NCBI GenBank assembly: GCA_900766045.1
Contig: CAAFTW010000046.1
Coordinates: 50,490 to 114,489 of the forward strand
Reading direction: 5' to 3'
Length of the DNA: 64,000 bases
Source: Clostridia bacterium
Lineage (GTDB): Bacteria; Bacillota; Clostridia; Peptostreptococcales; Anaerovoracaceae
Part shown: positions 51,380-61,018 of the stretch, piece by piece
Position numbering within the stretch: the first letter of the stretch is position 1
How the letters are laid out: each line of letters opens with the position of its first letter
The notes under the pieces: generated by a model
Seen by the model: only the letters and a program-made list of their open reading frames with translations
Database searches by the model: none
Told to the model about the DNA's origin: nothing
Position numbers and translations under genes: made by a program

Positions 51380-51722
51380 ACAAGGCAGACTGTCGGCCTA
51401 TCTGGGCTTCTGCGCCAGAGCAAGGAAGCTCCAGAAAGGCTATAACACATGTTTGTCGCTGATTCAAAAGGGTAAGGTCAGACTACTGATTGTTGCAGAA
51501 GATTCCTCTGAAAACACGATCGGCAAGATGACGCAGAAATGCAGGTCCACAGGGACTGCATACAGAGTATTTGGGACACGCGATGACCTTTCACATATGA
51601 CCGGAAGCAGCGGCAATGGAATATTTGCGGTGACAGATGGTCATTTTGCGAAAATCATTTGTGAGGAAATCGACCGCATACAATCGGAAGGAGAGATGTT
51701 GAATGACAAAAAAGGTATTTGA
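51372..51722 (+). CDS. ylxQ: L7Ae/L30e-family ribosomal-type protein YlxQ
   Basis: A 116-residue kink-turn RNA-binding protein: [37 protein letters not shown] and the late hydrophobic [12 protein letters not shown]. It overlaps rnpM by 8 bases and infB by 20, so the three are translationally coupled, as in most Firmicutes. Confidence 0.9.
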   Translation: MNKQGRLSAYLGFCARARKLQKGYNTCLSLIQKGKVRLLIVAEDSSENTIGKMTQKCRSTGTAYRVFGTRDDLSHMTGSSGNGIFAVTDGHFAKIICEEIDRIQSEGEMLNDKKGI

Positions 51723-54468
51723 ACTCGCCAGGGAATTGGGAGTATCGAGCAAAGAACTGCTGTCTAAGGCAGGCGAGCTCGGGATCAAGGTGAAGACGCA
51801 TGCCAGTCTGCTGTCCGATGCAGAGGTCGGAAGACTGACAGAGAAGTTCTCCGGGTCCGGCACAAAATCGAAGCATAAAACAGCATCTGTCGGCCGCCCG
51901 ATTGTTGACGAGGAATACCTTGCCAGCAAACATAAACCGCCGATGGGAAAGCCGGTTATCGATGAGAGCGTGTTCGACCGCAAGAAGAAAAATGATAAGC
52001 CGGAAGAGGCTGAGAAGAAGGCTCCGGAGGAGACAAAATCCAAACCGGCAAGTGCGGAAGCTGAGAAGAAGCCTTCGGCTGAACCGGAGAAGAAAGCTGC
52101 AGAAAAGGCAGATGAAAAGAAGCCTGCTGCAGAAGAAAAAAAGAAAAAGAACGAGCATGCTGAGCACAGCAATTCCGAAAAGAAACCGGAAAAGGAATCT
52201 GCGGAAAAGAAGAAAGACGCTGAGCAGTCAGGAGAAAACGTGACCAGGAAAACAGAAAAACCGGTAAAGAAGCCAAAGAAAGAGCATAAGATCAGAATTG
52301 CAGATTCCGAGAAAATCAGCATGCCTGGCATCAAGATTGTCAAGAGTGCTGAGGAAGTAAAGAAGGAAGAAAAGAAACTGAAAGAGAAGCGAGCTTCCGA
52401 ACGCAAGAAGAGAGAAGAAGAGCGCAAGAAGAAGAATGAAAAGCGCAGAAGCGAGAAAAAGAACGAGCGCGGTGAAGGTTTTGTAGCGCGCGGCGGTTCC
52501 AACAGAAGCTTCAGAACAGAAAACAGCGCCGGATCTTCGGAAGGAGGAAAATCCGGAAACCGTGCTCACAGAAGACACGGAAAGGATAATGCTTCTCATA
52601 ATAAGTTTGATAAATTCGAGAGAAAGTCTCTGGAAAAGAAGCAGCGCAAGAAGTACCAGAAGACGCAGAAGGAGCCGGAGGTCGAGGAAGAAGAGGAAGT
52701 ACTTCCGGAAGGAACCTTCAAGCTGGATGTTCCGATCACCGTTGCTGGTTTTGCCGAGCAGACGGAAGTTTCTACGTCCAAGGTTATCATGACGCTGATG
52801 AAGATGGGCGTTATGGCCAATATCAACCAGACACTGGACGAGGATACCGTTCAGCTGCTTGCTGACGAACTGGGAATCAGCGTCGTCATCGGTGAGGTTG
52901 AGAAGGAAGAAGTCGAAGAGGGCATCGAGGACTTCAAGGACGATGAAAAAGACCTCCGTCCGCGTCCGCCAGTCATCACTGTTATGGGACACGTTGACCA
53001 TGGTAAAACTTCCCTGCTGGATGCCATCAGAAAGACCAACGTTACGTCCAGAGAGTCCGGCGGAATCACTCAGCATATCGGAGCTTCCGAGGTCAAGATC
53101 AACGGAAAGAAGATCGTATTCCTGGACACACCGGGACATGAAGCCTTCACGGCAATGCGTGCAAGAGGTGCGCAGATCACGGATATCGCCGTACTGGTTG
53201 TAGCCGCAGATGATGGTGTCATGCCGCAGACCATCGAGTCCATCAGCCATGCCAAGGCCGCTGATGTTCCGATCATCGTTGCGATTAATAAGATGGATAA
53301 GCCGGGTGCCAATCCGGACCGTGTAAAGAAGGAACTTGCTGACCACGGCGTTCTGGTAGAAGACTGGGGCGGCGACGTCATCAGTGTTCCGGTTTCCGCA
53401 AAGACCGGAGAAGGCATTAAGGACCTTCTGGAAATGATTCTGCTGCAGGCAGACATGATGGAGCTGAAGGCCAACCCGAACCGTCTGGCACTGGGATCCG
53501 TCATCGAAGCACGTCTGGACCGTGCAAGAGGTCCGGTCGCTACACTGCTGGTAGAAAATGGTACGCTGAAGAGCGGCCAGAGCATCGTAGCTGGAACCTG
53601 CTCCGGAAGAATCCGTCTGATGACCGATTACCGCGGAAAGAAGATCCGCAAGGCCGGACCGGCAACCGCTGTTGAGGTCCTGGGACTGACCGACGTACCG
53701 CAGGCAGGAGATGTCTTCAACGCCGTTCGTGACGATAAGACAGCAAGAGAGATCGCCGAGCATCGTCAGGAGAAACTGAGAGAAGAGACCCTGGCTAAGA
53801 ATTCCAGCATGTCCCTGGAGAAACTCTTCAGCCAGATCAAGGAAGGTGAGACCAAGGAACTGAATCTGATCATCAAGGCAGACGTTCAGGGATCCGTCGG
53901 AGCACTGGTTTCCTCCCTTGAGAAACTGAACAATGATAGTGTCAAGATCAACGTCATCCACTCCGGCGTAGGAACCGTAAACGAGTCCGATGTCATGCTG
54001 GCTGAGACTTCTGACGCGATCATTATCGGATTCAACGTCCGTCCAAGCAGTGCCGTTACTGCCATGGCCGATCAGAAGGGCGTGGAAGTCCGTCTCTACA
54101 CTGTCATCTACGACGCCATCAACGATGTAGACGCCGCAATGAAGGGCCTGCTCGAGCCGGACACCAAGGAAGAGGCACTGGGCAAGGCCGAGATCAGAAG
54201 CACCTTCAAGGTTCCGAATGTCGGCATCATCGGAGGCGCCTATGTTACCGAGGGCAAGGTTGCCAGAAACGCTCAGATCCGTCTGGTAAGAGACGGCATC
54301 GTTGTTCACGAGGGCACGATTTCCTCACTGAAACGTTACAAGGACGACGCGAAGGAAGTCAACCAGGGCTACGAGTGCGGAATCGGAATCGAGGACTACA
54401 ACGATATCAAGGAAGGCGATATTATCGAGTGCTACCACATCGTCGAGGTCAAGCACGACGAGCAGTAG
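51703..54468 (+). CDS. infB: Translation initiation factor IF-2
   Basis: A 921-residue GTPase that places initiator tRNA. It begins with an IF2_N domain (1-55, [19 protein letters not shown]). A very long Lys/Glu-rich disordered linker (about 60-330) follows. A second IF2_N-like domain (about 340-395) precedes the G domain with [29 protein letters not shown] and [13 protein letters not shown]-terminal domains II-IV complete it. The linker shows local codon and base bias (A/G-rich) typical of such regions. The gene ends with no hairpin before the EFR1 gene. Confidence 0.97.
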   Translation: MTKKVFELARELGVSSKELLSKAGELGIKVKTHASLLSDAEVGRLTEKFSGSGTKSKHKTASVGRPIVDEEYLASKHKPPMGKPVIDESVFDRKKKNDKPEEAEKKAPEETKSKPASAEAEKKPSAEPEKKAAEKADEKKPAAEEKKKKNEHAEHSNSEKKPEKESAEKKKDAEQSGENVTRKTEKPVKKPKKEHKIRIADSEKISMPGIKIVKSAEEVKKEEKKLKEKRASERKKREEERKKKNEKRRSEKKNERGEGFVARGGSNRSFRTENSAGSSEGGKSGNRAHRRHGKDNASHNKFDKFERKSLEKKQRKKYQKTQKEPEVEEEEEVLPEGTFKLDVPITVAGFAEQTEVSTSKVIMTLMKMGVMANINQTLDEDTVQLLADELGISVVIGEVEKEEVEEGIEDFKDDEKDLRPRPPVITVMGHVDHGKTSLLDAIRKTNVTSRESGGITQHIGASEVKINGKKIVFLDTPGHEAFTAMRARGAQITDIAVLVVAADDGVMPQTIESISHAKAADVPIIVAINKMDKPGANPDRVKKELADHGVLVEDWGGDVISVPVSAKTGEGIKDLLEMILLQADMMELKANPNRLALGSVIEARLDRARGPVATLLVENGTLKSGQSIVAGTCSGRIRLMTDYRGKKIRKAGPATAVEVLGLTDVPQAGDVFNAVRDDKTAREIAEHRQEKLREETLAKNSSMSLEKLFSQIKEGETKELNLIIKADVQGSVGALVSSLEKLNNDSVKINVIHSGVGTVNESDVMLAETSDAIIIGFNVRPSSAVTAMADQKGVEVRLYTVIYDAINDVDAAMKGLLEPDTKEEALGKAEIRSTFKVPNVGIIGGAYVTEGKVARNAQIRLVRDGIVVHEGTISSLKRYKDDAKEVNQGYECGIGIEDYNDIKEGDIIECYHIVEVKHDEQ

Positions 54469-54569
54469 CCGTTCAGAACCTATCTTTGCGGGAAGCAGCT
54501 TGAATGAGCTGCTTTCTGCATAAACACAGATGTTTTTCGACAAAAATCACCTGGGAAAGGAGAAAACGC

Positions 54570-55475
54570 ATGATTTTCTACTTCAGCGGAACAGGAAATT
54601 CCAGACACGCGGCCCTAGAGCTGCAGGAACATTACAATCTGGACATGATCAATATGGCAGACGCAGTGATGCAGAAGCAGTATTCGTATCCGGCTGCTGA
54701 GGGTGAACGCGTTTTCTTTGTATTCCCTGTCTATTTCGGCGGACTTCCAGGCATCGTGGACCAGTTTATTTCCAATCTGGATCTTACGGTTCAGCGTTCA
54801 GAAGTAATAGAAGAGCGGCCGGTACAGAAAGACGCTCCTGCAGAAGCTTCCGTGAAGAAACGCCGTTTCGGAAGGAAAAATAAAGATCCGGAGGAGAAGC
54901 AGGAACCGGCAGTTTCCGGGCCGGAAATTATCGGTATCGCCACATTCGGAGGGACTCCGTCGGGCTGCGGAAGACAGCTTCAGAAGGCCTTGAAAAAGAA
55001 GGGGCTTCCGCTCCGCGCCTTTTACAGTGTCAAAGCGCCGGAAAACTGCATTTTTTATTTGAATCCGCCGATCAGAGAGGCCGCTCTGGTCCAGCTGAAG
55101 CACATGGAAGACCGGATGAAGGATGTCATGGATTCCATCGATTTTCATCACCGGATGCCGGATCAGTTAACCGCTTCGTCCGGCATGGAATCCGGTTTCA
55201 TGCACCATTTCTATAAGGGAAGCTGCAAGACTGCAAAATTCTGTTCCACGGATGCATGCATCGGATGCGGACTCTGTGAGAAAGTCTGCCCGGTTAAGGC
55301 TATTCGGATGGAAAACGGCCGCCCGTCCTGGGTGAAGAGCAGCTGCGAACACTGCACTGCCTGCATCAACCGCTGTCCGAAAGACGCGATAGAATACGGC
55401 AGGATGACAAAAGGACGCAACCGCTACGCACACCCGGACTTTGGAAAGAAATACCGCGTTGAAAAACAAAAATAA
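54570..55475 (+). CDS. EFR1 family flavodoxin/ferredoxin protein
   Basis: A 301-residue protein. A flavodoxin-like N-terminal part has the FMN loop YFSGTGNSRHAALEL and FVFPVYFGGLPGIVDQFI. A charged insert (about 85-115, KKRRFGRKNKDPEEKQE) interrupts it. The C-terminal part holds two 4Fe-4S ferredoxin motifs: CIGCGLCEKVCPVKAI and CEHCTACINRCPKDAI. It is predicted to carry electrons in the cytoplasm; partner unknown. GGGAAAGGAG precedes the ATG. It sits between infB and rbfA, which are normally neighbours. Confidence 0.87.
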   Translation: MIFYFSGTGNSRHAALELQEHYNLDMINMADAVMQKQYSYPAAEGERVFFVFPVYFGGLPGIVDQFISNLDLTVQRSEVIEERPVQKDAPAEASVKKRRFGRKNKDPEEKQEPAVSGPEIIGIATFGGTPSGCGRQLQKALKKKGLPLRAFYSVKAPENCIFYLNPPIREAALVQLKHMEDRMKDVMDSIDFHHRMPDQLTASSGMESGFMHHFYKGSCKTAKFCSTDACIGCGLCEKVCPVKAIRMENGRPSWVKSSCEHCTACINRCPKDAIEYGRMTKGRNRYAHPDFGKKYRVEKQK

Positions 55476-55610
55476 ATCAGCATTCATCAAGCAGCGCTGG
55501 AGAATGAAGCAAAGAGGGCCTTTCGGAAAACACGCAGGTTACCGGGCCGGAAACCGGGACTCCCTTCCGGTTGCTCTGACTCCGGCGCTATTTTCATAAG
55601 GAGGAAAGGA

Positions 55611-55988
55611 ATGAGCAGAGGATACAGACAGGACCGCCTCGCAGAGGAAATCCGCCGCATTATCAGCGAAATGCTGCTCAAAGAACTGAAGGATCCGAGA
55701 CTTTCCGGATTTATCAGCATCACAGAAGTGGAAGTCACCAGAGATAACAGCTACGCGACCTGCTACATTACCGTTCTGGAAACCCAGAAAGATGCGGAAG
55801 CAAAAGCAAAGAAAGAGCAGGACGTTCTGGACGGTCTCCGCAGTGCCAGCGGAAAGATGCGCGGAAAGATCGGAAAGGAACTGAAACTGCGCAGAGCGCC
55901 GGAGCTGATTTTCAAGTTCGACCGCTCAGAGGAATATGGCCGGCACATTGATGAAGTCATCAGAGGCATTGAAAATGGCAATTATTAA
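55611..55988 (+). CDS. rbfA: Ribosome-binding factor A
   Basis: A 125-residue KH-like protein for 30S maturation. It has RQDRLAEEIRRIISEMLLKE, KDPRLSGFISITEVEVTRDNS and RRAPELIFKFDRSEEYGRHID, the RbfA signature in three blocks. ATAAGGAGGAAAGG precedes the start. It overlaps nrnA by 14 bases. Confidence 0.96.
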   Translation: MSRGYRQDRLAEEIRRIISEMLLKELKDPRLSGFISITEVEVTRDNSYATCYITVLETQKDAEAKAKKEQDVLDGLRSASGKMRGKIGKELKLRRAPELIFKFDRSEEYGRHIDEVIRGIENGNY

Positions 55989-56973
55989 CAATACATGGGA
56001 AGAAATCGCAGAAGTCTTAAAGAAGGCAGAGAAGGTTCTGGTGTTCACCCATCAGAAAATGGACGGCGATGCCGTCGGTTCATCCTGCGCCCTCGTCAGA
56101 GTCCTCAGACAGATGGGAAAAGAGGCTTATGTTCTGATTGAAGACGATGAGCTCGCAGACAATCTGAAATTCCTGAACGATGGATACTGCACGACCGATG
56201 AGCACATCATAGAGAACCCGGATCTCTGCGTCTGTGCAGATGCCAGTGAACTTTCTCGTTTTCCAAAAAGAAGCAGCAAGTTTAAGACTGGAAAGACCAC
56301 GATGTGCATCGACCACCACCTGGCAAAAGAGCCCTTCTGTGATTATCACTACGTCGATTCCCAGGCAGCTGCAGCCAGCGTTCTGGTGCATCACGCAATC
56401 CGGGCTATGGGGGCGGAAATCGATAAGGAAACGGCTTCTCTTCTCTTTGCCGGAATCACGACGGATACGGGAAACTTCCAGTACAGCAACACCAATGAAG
56501 ACGCCTTCCTGACCGCGGCAGAACTCGCGAAGGCGGGGGCAGACATTAATCACATCAGTGTTCAGCTGTATGAGAATGTCAGCCCGCAGAAAATGCGGCT
56601 GAAGGCCATGGCCATGGAGAATATGGAGCTCCTGGCCGGCGGAAAGCTGGCCATGACTGCAGTAACCCAGCAGATGCTGAAAGACTGCAGTGCCCGTATG
56701 ATCGACGCAGAGGGCATCGTTTCTGAGCTCAGAAGCATTCAGGGTGCGGAAATTGCCATCCTGCTGAAGGAAGATACGGATAAGATCTTCGTCAGTCTGA
56801 GAGCAAAGGGGGACGCGGATGTTCAGAAAATCGCCGCAAAATTCGGCGGAGGCGGACACGTCAAGGCCAGCGGATGCACGCTGAACCATGTTGCTCTTAA
56901 AGAAGCCCATGACGGACTGGCAGAGGCCGCTGAAGAAGCTCTGGAGGCGATGAACGAATCTCCGGAAGAGTAA
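55975..56973 (+). CDS. nrnA: DHH/DHHA1 phosphoesterase (NrnA-like: nanoRNase / pAp or c-di-AMP-linear phosphatase)
   Basis: A 332-residue two-domain phosphodiesterase. The DHH domain has THQKMDGDAVGSS, a CADASEL segment, CIDHHLAKEPF (the DHH motif) and GITTDTGNFQYSNT. The DHHA1 domain has KFGGGGHVKASGCTL. The family degrades short oligonucleotides, pAp or pApA. The order rbfA-nrnA-truB-ribF is conserved in Firmicutes. The start at 55975 overlaps the rbfA end. Confidence 0.93.
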   Translation: MAIINNTWEEIAEVLKKAEKVLVFTHQKMDGDAVGSSCALVRVLRQMGKEAYVLIEDDELADNLKFLNDGYCTTDEHIIENPDLCVCADASELSRFPKRSSKFKTGKTTMCIDHHLAKEPFCDYHYVDSQAAAASVLVHHAIRAMGAEIDKETASLLFAGITTDTGNFQYSNTNEDAFLTAAELAKAGADINHISVQLYENVSPQKMRLKAMAMENMELLAGGKLAMTAVTQQMLKDCSARMIDAEGIVSELRSIQGAEIAILLKEDTDKIFVSLRAKGDADVQKIAAKFGGGGHVKASGCTLNHVALKEAHDGLAEAAEEALEAMNESPEE

Positions 56974-57074
56974 TCAGCCGGAGCCAAACAGACCTGCAGA
57001 CAGGCGGAAAGAATGACTGGATATACCGGCAGAATCGCCGGGAAAGCAGATCGCAATTCAGGAAAAAGAGTGAT

Positions 57075-58079
57075 ATGACAGAAGGAATTATCAATATTAA
57101 TAAAGAGCAGAAGATGACCTCCCACGATGTCGTCGGACGCGTGAGAAGAATTTTTCAGATGCGGCGTGTCGGTCACACCGGAACGCTGGATCCTATGGCA
57201 ACCGGGGTTCTTCCGGTCTGTCTGGGCCGGGCGGCGAGAATTATGGAGTATATCGAGCCGGATCTGAAAACCTATCGCTGCGTCATGAGTCTGGGAAAAG
57301 AATACGATACCCAGGACATCTGGGGGACGCTGATGAAGGAATCAACGGAAGAAGAGGTTAACCAGGTCACAGAAGATCAGGTGGAACGCGTTCTGAAATC
57401 CTTTGAGGGCGTGCAGGACCAGACCCCTCCGATGTATTCAGCGGTTAAAGTCGACGGGAAGCGCCTCTATGAATATGCCCGCGAGGGGAAGGAAGTTAAG
57501 GTAAAAAGCCGCCAGGTTTATATTGGTGATGTAAACCTGGAAGAGGTGCAGCTGAATCGGGGCTTTGACAGCCGGATCCAGTTTACCATGACCTGCAGCA
57601 AGGGAACCTTCGTCCGGACGGTCTGCCAGGAAACGGGAAGAAAACTTGGTGTCGGCGCGGCCATGTCCGAACTGACCCGTCTTCAGTCTGGAATCTTTAC
57701 GATTGAAAACGCCGTGACCCTTTCCGAACTTCAGGATATGGATGAAGTAGAGCGTGAGCAGAAGCTCGTCTCAATTGATCGGCCTCTTGCGCCGCACTTT
57801 GGGCGGTTGGTTTTGTCCCCGCAGGATGGGATGAAGCTGATGCATGGCCTGAGAATTCCGGTGAAACGGGTGGAAATCGAGAAGGAACCGCCGTACGCGA
57901 AGGAGGCATTCCTGCTTCCCCTGCCGGAGAAATATTCCATTGGCTACCTTGCCTATTCGGATTTGTCCGGGGTAAAGGAAGAAGCACAGCCGGGTCTGTC
58001 CTTCCTGGGAGTTGTCTATTATATGGATGAGGATGAAACGTTCAAGCCGGGAAAGATATTCTACCCGCAGCCGCAGTAG
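57075..58079 (+). CDS. truB: tRNA pseudouridine-55 synthase
   Basis: A 334-residue enzyme that modifies U55 in tRNA. It shows INKEQKMTSHDVVGRVRR, GHTGTLDPMATGVLPVCLG with the catalytic Asp in the second block, YRCVMSLGKEYDTQD, QTPPMYSAVKVDGKRLYEYAR and CSKGTFVRTVCQE. GAAAAAGAGTG precedes the start. It is 10 bases before ribF. Confidence 0.97.
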   Translation: MTEGIININKEQKMTSHDVVGRVRRIFQMRRVGHTGTLDPMATGVLPVCLGRAARIMEYIEPDLKTYRCVMSLGKEYDTQDIWGTLMKESTEEEVNQVTEDQVERVLKSFEGVQDQTPPMYSAVKVDGKRLYEYAREGKEVKVKSRQVYIGDVNLEEVQLNRGFDSRIQFTMTCSKGTFVRTVCQETGRKLGVGAAMSELTRLQSGIFTIENAVTLSELQDMDEVEREQKLVSIDRPLAPHFGRLVLSPQDGMKLMHGLRIPVKRVEIEKEPPYAKEAFLLPLPEKYSIGYLAYSDLSGVKEEAQPGLSFLGVVYYMDEDETFKPGKIFYPQPQ

Positions 58080-58089
58080 GAGGTGCAGC

Positions 58090-59118
58090 ATGAGCATGAT
58101 TGTATATAGAAGTCTGGATGAGATTACAGAAATCGAGCCGACCGCGGTCGCCGTCGGAAACTTCGATGGTGTGCATCTGGGGCATCAGAAGCTGATCGGA
58201 GAAACCGTTGCCTACGCGAAGGAAAAGGGCCTGAAATCCGCGGTGTTTACCTTCTCCAACCATCCGCGCAACCTGATCAAGAGCGCATCGCCGGTGAAAA
58301 ACATCCTTTACCAGCATGAAAAGGCGCAGATCATTGAGTCCCTGGGTGTGGATTACATGATCGACATTCCCTTCACGAAGGAAATTATGGAGATGGATCC
58401 GGTGGCCTTCGTGCAGAAACTGCTGCTTGAGAAAGCTAATATGAAGGCCGTATTCTGCGGATTTAACTACACCTTCGGCTATAAAGCAGAGGGAAACACC
58501 GACATTCTGAAAAACATCGGCGTCGATAAGGACTTCCAGGTTTACGTGATGCCGCCCTTTCTCATCGATGAGAACGTCGTCAGTTCCACACTGATCCGGA
58601 CTCTGATCGCCTCAGGCCAGGTGGAACGGTGCAAGCGTTACATGGGTAGAAACTACGAGATCGCCGGCGAAGTCGTGGTGGGCAACCGCCTGGGCAGAAA
58701 GCTCGGATTTCCGACCTCCAACCTCGTGATCGACCGCTCCATGGTCACCCCGCCGAACGGCGTCTATGTGACCCTCTGCGACTACAACGGCGTGAAATAC
58801 CCGAGCGTCACCAACGTAGGCGTAAAACCGACCATCGGCAAGTATAATAAAAATGTCGAGACTCACATTTTCGACTTCAACAAGGAGCTCTACGGCAAGC
58901 AGATCGTCGTGGAATTCCTGAAGAAAACCAGAGATGAAGTGAAGTTCGACAGTGTACAGGACCTGTCCGAGCAGATCGTCCGTGACTGCCGTGAAGTCAA
59001 GCGTTTCCACGAACTGATGAAAGAGTGCGATGAGGACGATCCGAGCATGGTGCACTTCTCCGTTTCCGAGAAATATCTGAAGAAAGTCAGCGAGCAGAGC
59101 AGCCCGGAAGAGAAGTAA
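58090..59118 (+). CDS. ribF: Bifunctional riboflavin kinase / FAD synthetase
   Basis: A 342-residue enzyme that makes FMN and FAD. The N-terminal FAD-synthetase domain has AVAVGNFDGVHLGHQKLI and FCGFNYTFGYKAEG. The C-terminal kinase domain has GNRLGRKLGFPTSNLVID, PPNGVYVTLC and SVTNVGVKPTIG. TAGGAGGTGCAGC precedes the ATG at 58090. Confidence 0.97.
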   Translation: MSMIVYRSLDEITEIEPTAVAVGNFDGVHLGHQKLIGETVAYAKEKGLKSAVFTFSNHPRNLIKSASPVKNILYQHEKAQIIESLGVDYMIDIPFTKEIMEMDPVAFVQKLLLEKANMKAVFCGFNYTFGYKAEGNTDILKNIGVDKDFQVYVMPPFLIDENVVSSTLIRTLIASGQVERCKRYMGRNYEIAGEVVVGNRLGRKLGFPTSNLVIDRSMVTPPNGVYVTLCDYNGVKYPSVTNVGVKPTIGKYNKNVETHIFDFNKELYGKQIVVEFLKKTRDEVKFDSVQDLSEQIVRDCREVKRFHELMKECDEDDPSMVHFSVSEKYLKKVSEQSSPEEK

Positions 59119-59338
59119 ATCCGGGCGGGACAAAATCCACGCGCGCCAAGAGGCCGAAGCTCTGAAAGCGGTTGATCCTGCTTCGCAGAACCGGGCATGA
59201 TTCTCCCGGCAGAGTGCAGAAATACTGCGGGATTCGGCTTATAGGTGGAAAAGAATACGCCTGCAGTATGCTCTGGAGCGGTGATAAGGGAAAACATGCG
59301 GAGGCCGGCTGAAAATGTCGGATCTCAGGAAATATTTC

Positions 59339-59367
59339 TTGTAATTCCAGCTTCTGCATGTTAGAAT
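59339..59367 (+). promoter_or_regulatory. rpsO promoter
   Basis: TTGTAA (59339-59344), a 17-base spacer and TAGAAT (59362-59367). The predicted start near 59374 leaves an 87-base leader before rpsO. Confidence 0.6.
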
Positions 59368-59373
59368 AACAAC

Positions 59374-59460
59374 GTTGTTTAAAAGAAATTACCCCTGCTT
59401 AGTCCCCCGTTTCTCCGGCGGCAACTCAGCACGGGTGAATGGCTTGAAAGGAGAAAACCA
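59374..59460 (+). promoter_or_regulatory. Structured rpsO leader, possible S15 autoregulation site
   Basis: CCCGT (59406-59410) pairs with ACGGG around an inner part with CTCCGG/CGGC. The leader ends in GAAAGGAGAAAACC before the ATG. Ribosomal protein S15 binds its own leader in several bacteria; the same here is an inference. The 220 bases between ribF and the promoter show nothing definite. Confidence 0.4.
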
Positions 59461-59727
59461 ATGATTACAAAGGAAAAGAAGGAAGCAATCATCAAAGAGT
59501 ATGCAACTAAGGAAGGCGACACAGGTTCCCCGGAAGTTCAGGTAGCCATCCTGACAGCACGTATCAACGAGTTGAACGAGCACCTCGCTTCCCACCAGAA
59601 AGACCATCATTCCAGAAGAGGTCTGCTGAAGATGGTAGGTAAGAGAAGAAACCTGCTGAACTACCTGAAGAGCAAGGACATCGAGAGATACAGAAGCCTG
59701 ATCTCCCGCCTCGGACTGAGAAAGTAG
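59461..59727 (+). CDS. rpsO: 30S ribosomal protein S15
   Basis: An 88-residue protein of standard length: [40 protein letters not shown] and [20 protein letters not shown] are the S15 signature. AAAGGAGAA precedes the ATG and a strong terminator follows. Confidence 0.98.
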   Translation: MITKEKKEAIIKEYATKEGDTGSPEVQVAILTARINELNEHLASHQKDHHSRRGLLKMVGKRRNLLNYLKSKDIERYRSLISRLGLRK

Positions 59728-59753
59728 TTCGGAAAAAATCGGAAACTATGTTG

Positions 59754-59806
59754 AAAGGCCGCTGCCTTGATCGATGATATATCGATTGAGACAGCGGCCT
59801 TTTTTG
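59754..59806 (+). terminator. Rho-independent terminator of rpsO
   Basis: AAAGGCCGCTG pairs with CAGCGGCCTTT, with a second inner stem around ATCGAT, and ends in a T-run. Confidence 0.9.
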
Positions 59807-60076
59807 ATGTATGGAAGGCGTGGAAAATAGTTGTCAAATGGTTCCATTAGAAATACTGTACATATCAGTGATAATAAAATTATATATTTGGCTACTAGTA
59901 TATAGATGTTATGGATAGCAATGAAAGGTAAATAACTGTGATTAGAAAAAAGCGGGTTCTATAGCAGTAAATCGCATGTTATTATATATAAAATCTATTT
60001 AGATATATCTTATAATCTAAAAATAAAATAATAGACAAAATCAATATGGAATAAATAAAATATCGGAATTTCAATG
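59807..60076. other. AT-rich gene-free stretch
   Basis: About 270 bases with no supported gene and much lower GC than the preceding 59 kb. It contains an inverted repeat TTTAGAT/ATCTAAA (59998-60021). It marks the start of a segment of different composition that carries the met operon. Confidence 0.5.
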
Positions 60077-60107
60077 TTGAAAACAAATACTTCTAAAGTG
60101 CTATAAT
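60077..60107 (+). promoter_or_regulatory. Promoter of the metNIQ operon
   Basis: TTGAAA (60077-60082) and the extended -10 TGCTATAAT (60099-60107), with a 19-base spacer between hexamers. The predicted start is near 60113. Confidence 0.55.
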
Positions 60108-60112
60108 CAGAA

Positions 60113-60232
60113 CTGCTCGCATGTTCTACTAGTCATTTATGTGGATGGATAGTAAATTCTGTCGACCCTGTCAGCTAGACCAGGTCTAGTAGAAACGTAA
60201 TCTTTTTAATCACCTGTTCGGAGGTAAGTGAT
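60113..60232 (+). promoter_or_regulatory. metNIQ leader with competing pairings / palindrome
   Basis: TTCTACTAG (60124-60132) can pair with CTAGTAGAA (60186-60194). The second arm overlaps the 15-bp palindrome CTAGACCAGGTCTAG (60175-60189), which could be its own hairpin or a protein operator. TCTTTTT follows (60200-60206). ACCT (60212-60215) can pair with AGGT of the ribosome site (60222-60225). No S-box (SAM-I), T-box or other known motif is recognised. Confidence 0.45.
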
Positions 60233-61018
60233 GTGGACAATCCATATATCAGTATTCAGCATTTAAGTAAATCCTTTCATACAGAACACGGACGTGTAAA
60301 CGTGTTAAACGATATCAATCTGGATATTGCCAAGGGTGAAATTTTTGGAATCATGGGTTTCAGCGGGGCAGGGAAGTCAACTTTGGTAAGATGTATTAAC
60401 CGTCTGGAAGAACCTGACGGCGGCAAGATCCTTATTAATAACCAAAATATCCTGGAACTCAATCATGCAGAATTAAACAAACGACGTGAAAAGATCGGAA
60501 TGATTTTTCAAACTTTCAATTTATTTGACTCGAAAACTGTTTATAAGAACATTGAAATGCCTTTAAAGAGCACAGTTCGAGATAAGAATGACCGGCGCAA
60601 CCGCGTTGAGGAACTGGCAGAATTAGTAGGACTAAAAGATAAATTATATCAGTATCCATCACAGCTCTCCGGAGGACAGAAGCAGCGTGTTGGCATTGCC
60701 CGGGCGCTGGCAAATCACCCGGATGTTTTGCTCAGCGATGAAGCAACATCGGCCTTAGATCCTCAGACAACCATTAATGTATTGGATCTGTTAAAAGATA
60801 TTAATGAACGTTTAGGTGTAACAATGATCTTGATTACTCATGAAACAGAAGTAATCAAATATGCCTGCGATGAAGCAGCGATCATTGAATCAGGGAGAAT
60901 ACAGGAATCAGGCAATGTCATTGACTTGTTCAGATCTCCAGAAAGCGATACGGGAAAGATTTTTGCACGTGTTGAGAATGATATGTCAAAAGCATGGGAG
61001 GAGCGGTTTAAATCATGA
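60233..61018 (+). CDS. metN: Methionine ABC transporter ATP-binding protein
   Basis: A 261-residue ABC ATPase with Walker A GFSGAGKSTL, signature LSGGQKQRVGIARAL, Walker B VLLSDEATSALD and the switch His in LITHETEVI. QTFNLFDSKTV is the Q-loop. MetN-like proteins start with IxxxxLSKxF as here. It is shorter than E. coli MetN (about 343), so the C-terminal regulatory ACT-like domain that binds methionine is missing. GTG start, GGAGGT 7 bases upstream. It overlaps the permease gene by 4 bases. Confidence 0.88.
   Translation: MDNPYISIQHLSKSFHTEHGRVNVLNDINLDIAKGEIFGIMGFSGAGKSTLVRCINRLEEPDGGKILINNQNILELNHAELNKRREKIGMIFQTFNLFDSKTVYKNIEMPLKSTVRDKNDRRNRVEELAELVGLKDKLYQYPSQLSGGQKQRVGIARALANHPDVLLSDEATSALDPQTTINVLDLLKDINERLGVTMILITHETEVIKYACDEAAIIESGRIQESGNVIDLFRSPESDTGKIFARVENDMSKAWEERFKS

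Noticed and set aside
52228..54309. A 693-codon minus-strand frame opposite infB
   Set aside because: Shadow caused by the biased composition of infB and its Lys/Glu linker.
60113..60232. SAM-I riboswitch (S-box) or Met T-box
   Set aside because: The conserved S-box core and the T-box TGGNACC-type motif are both absent.
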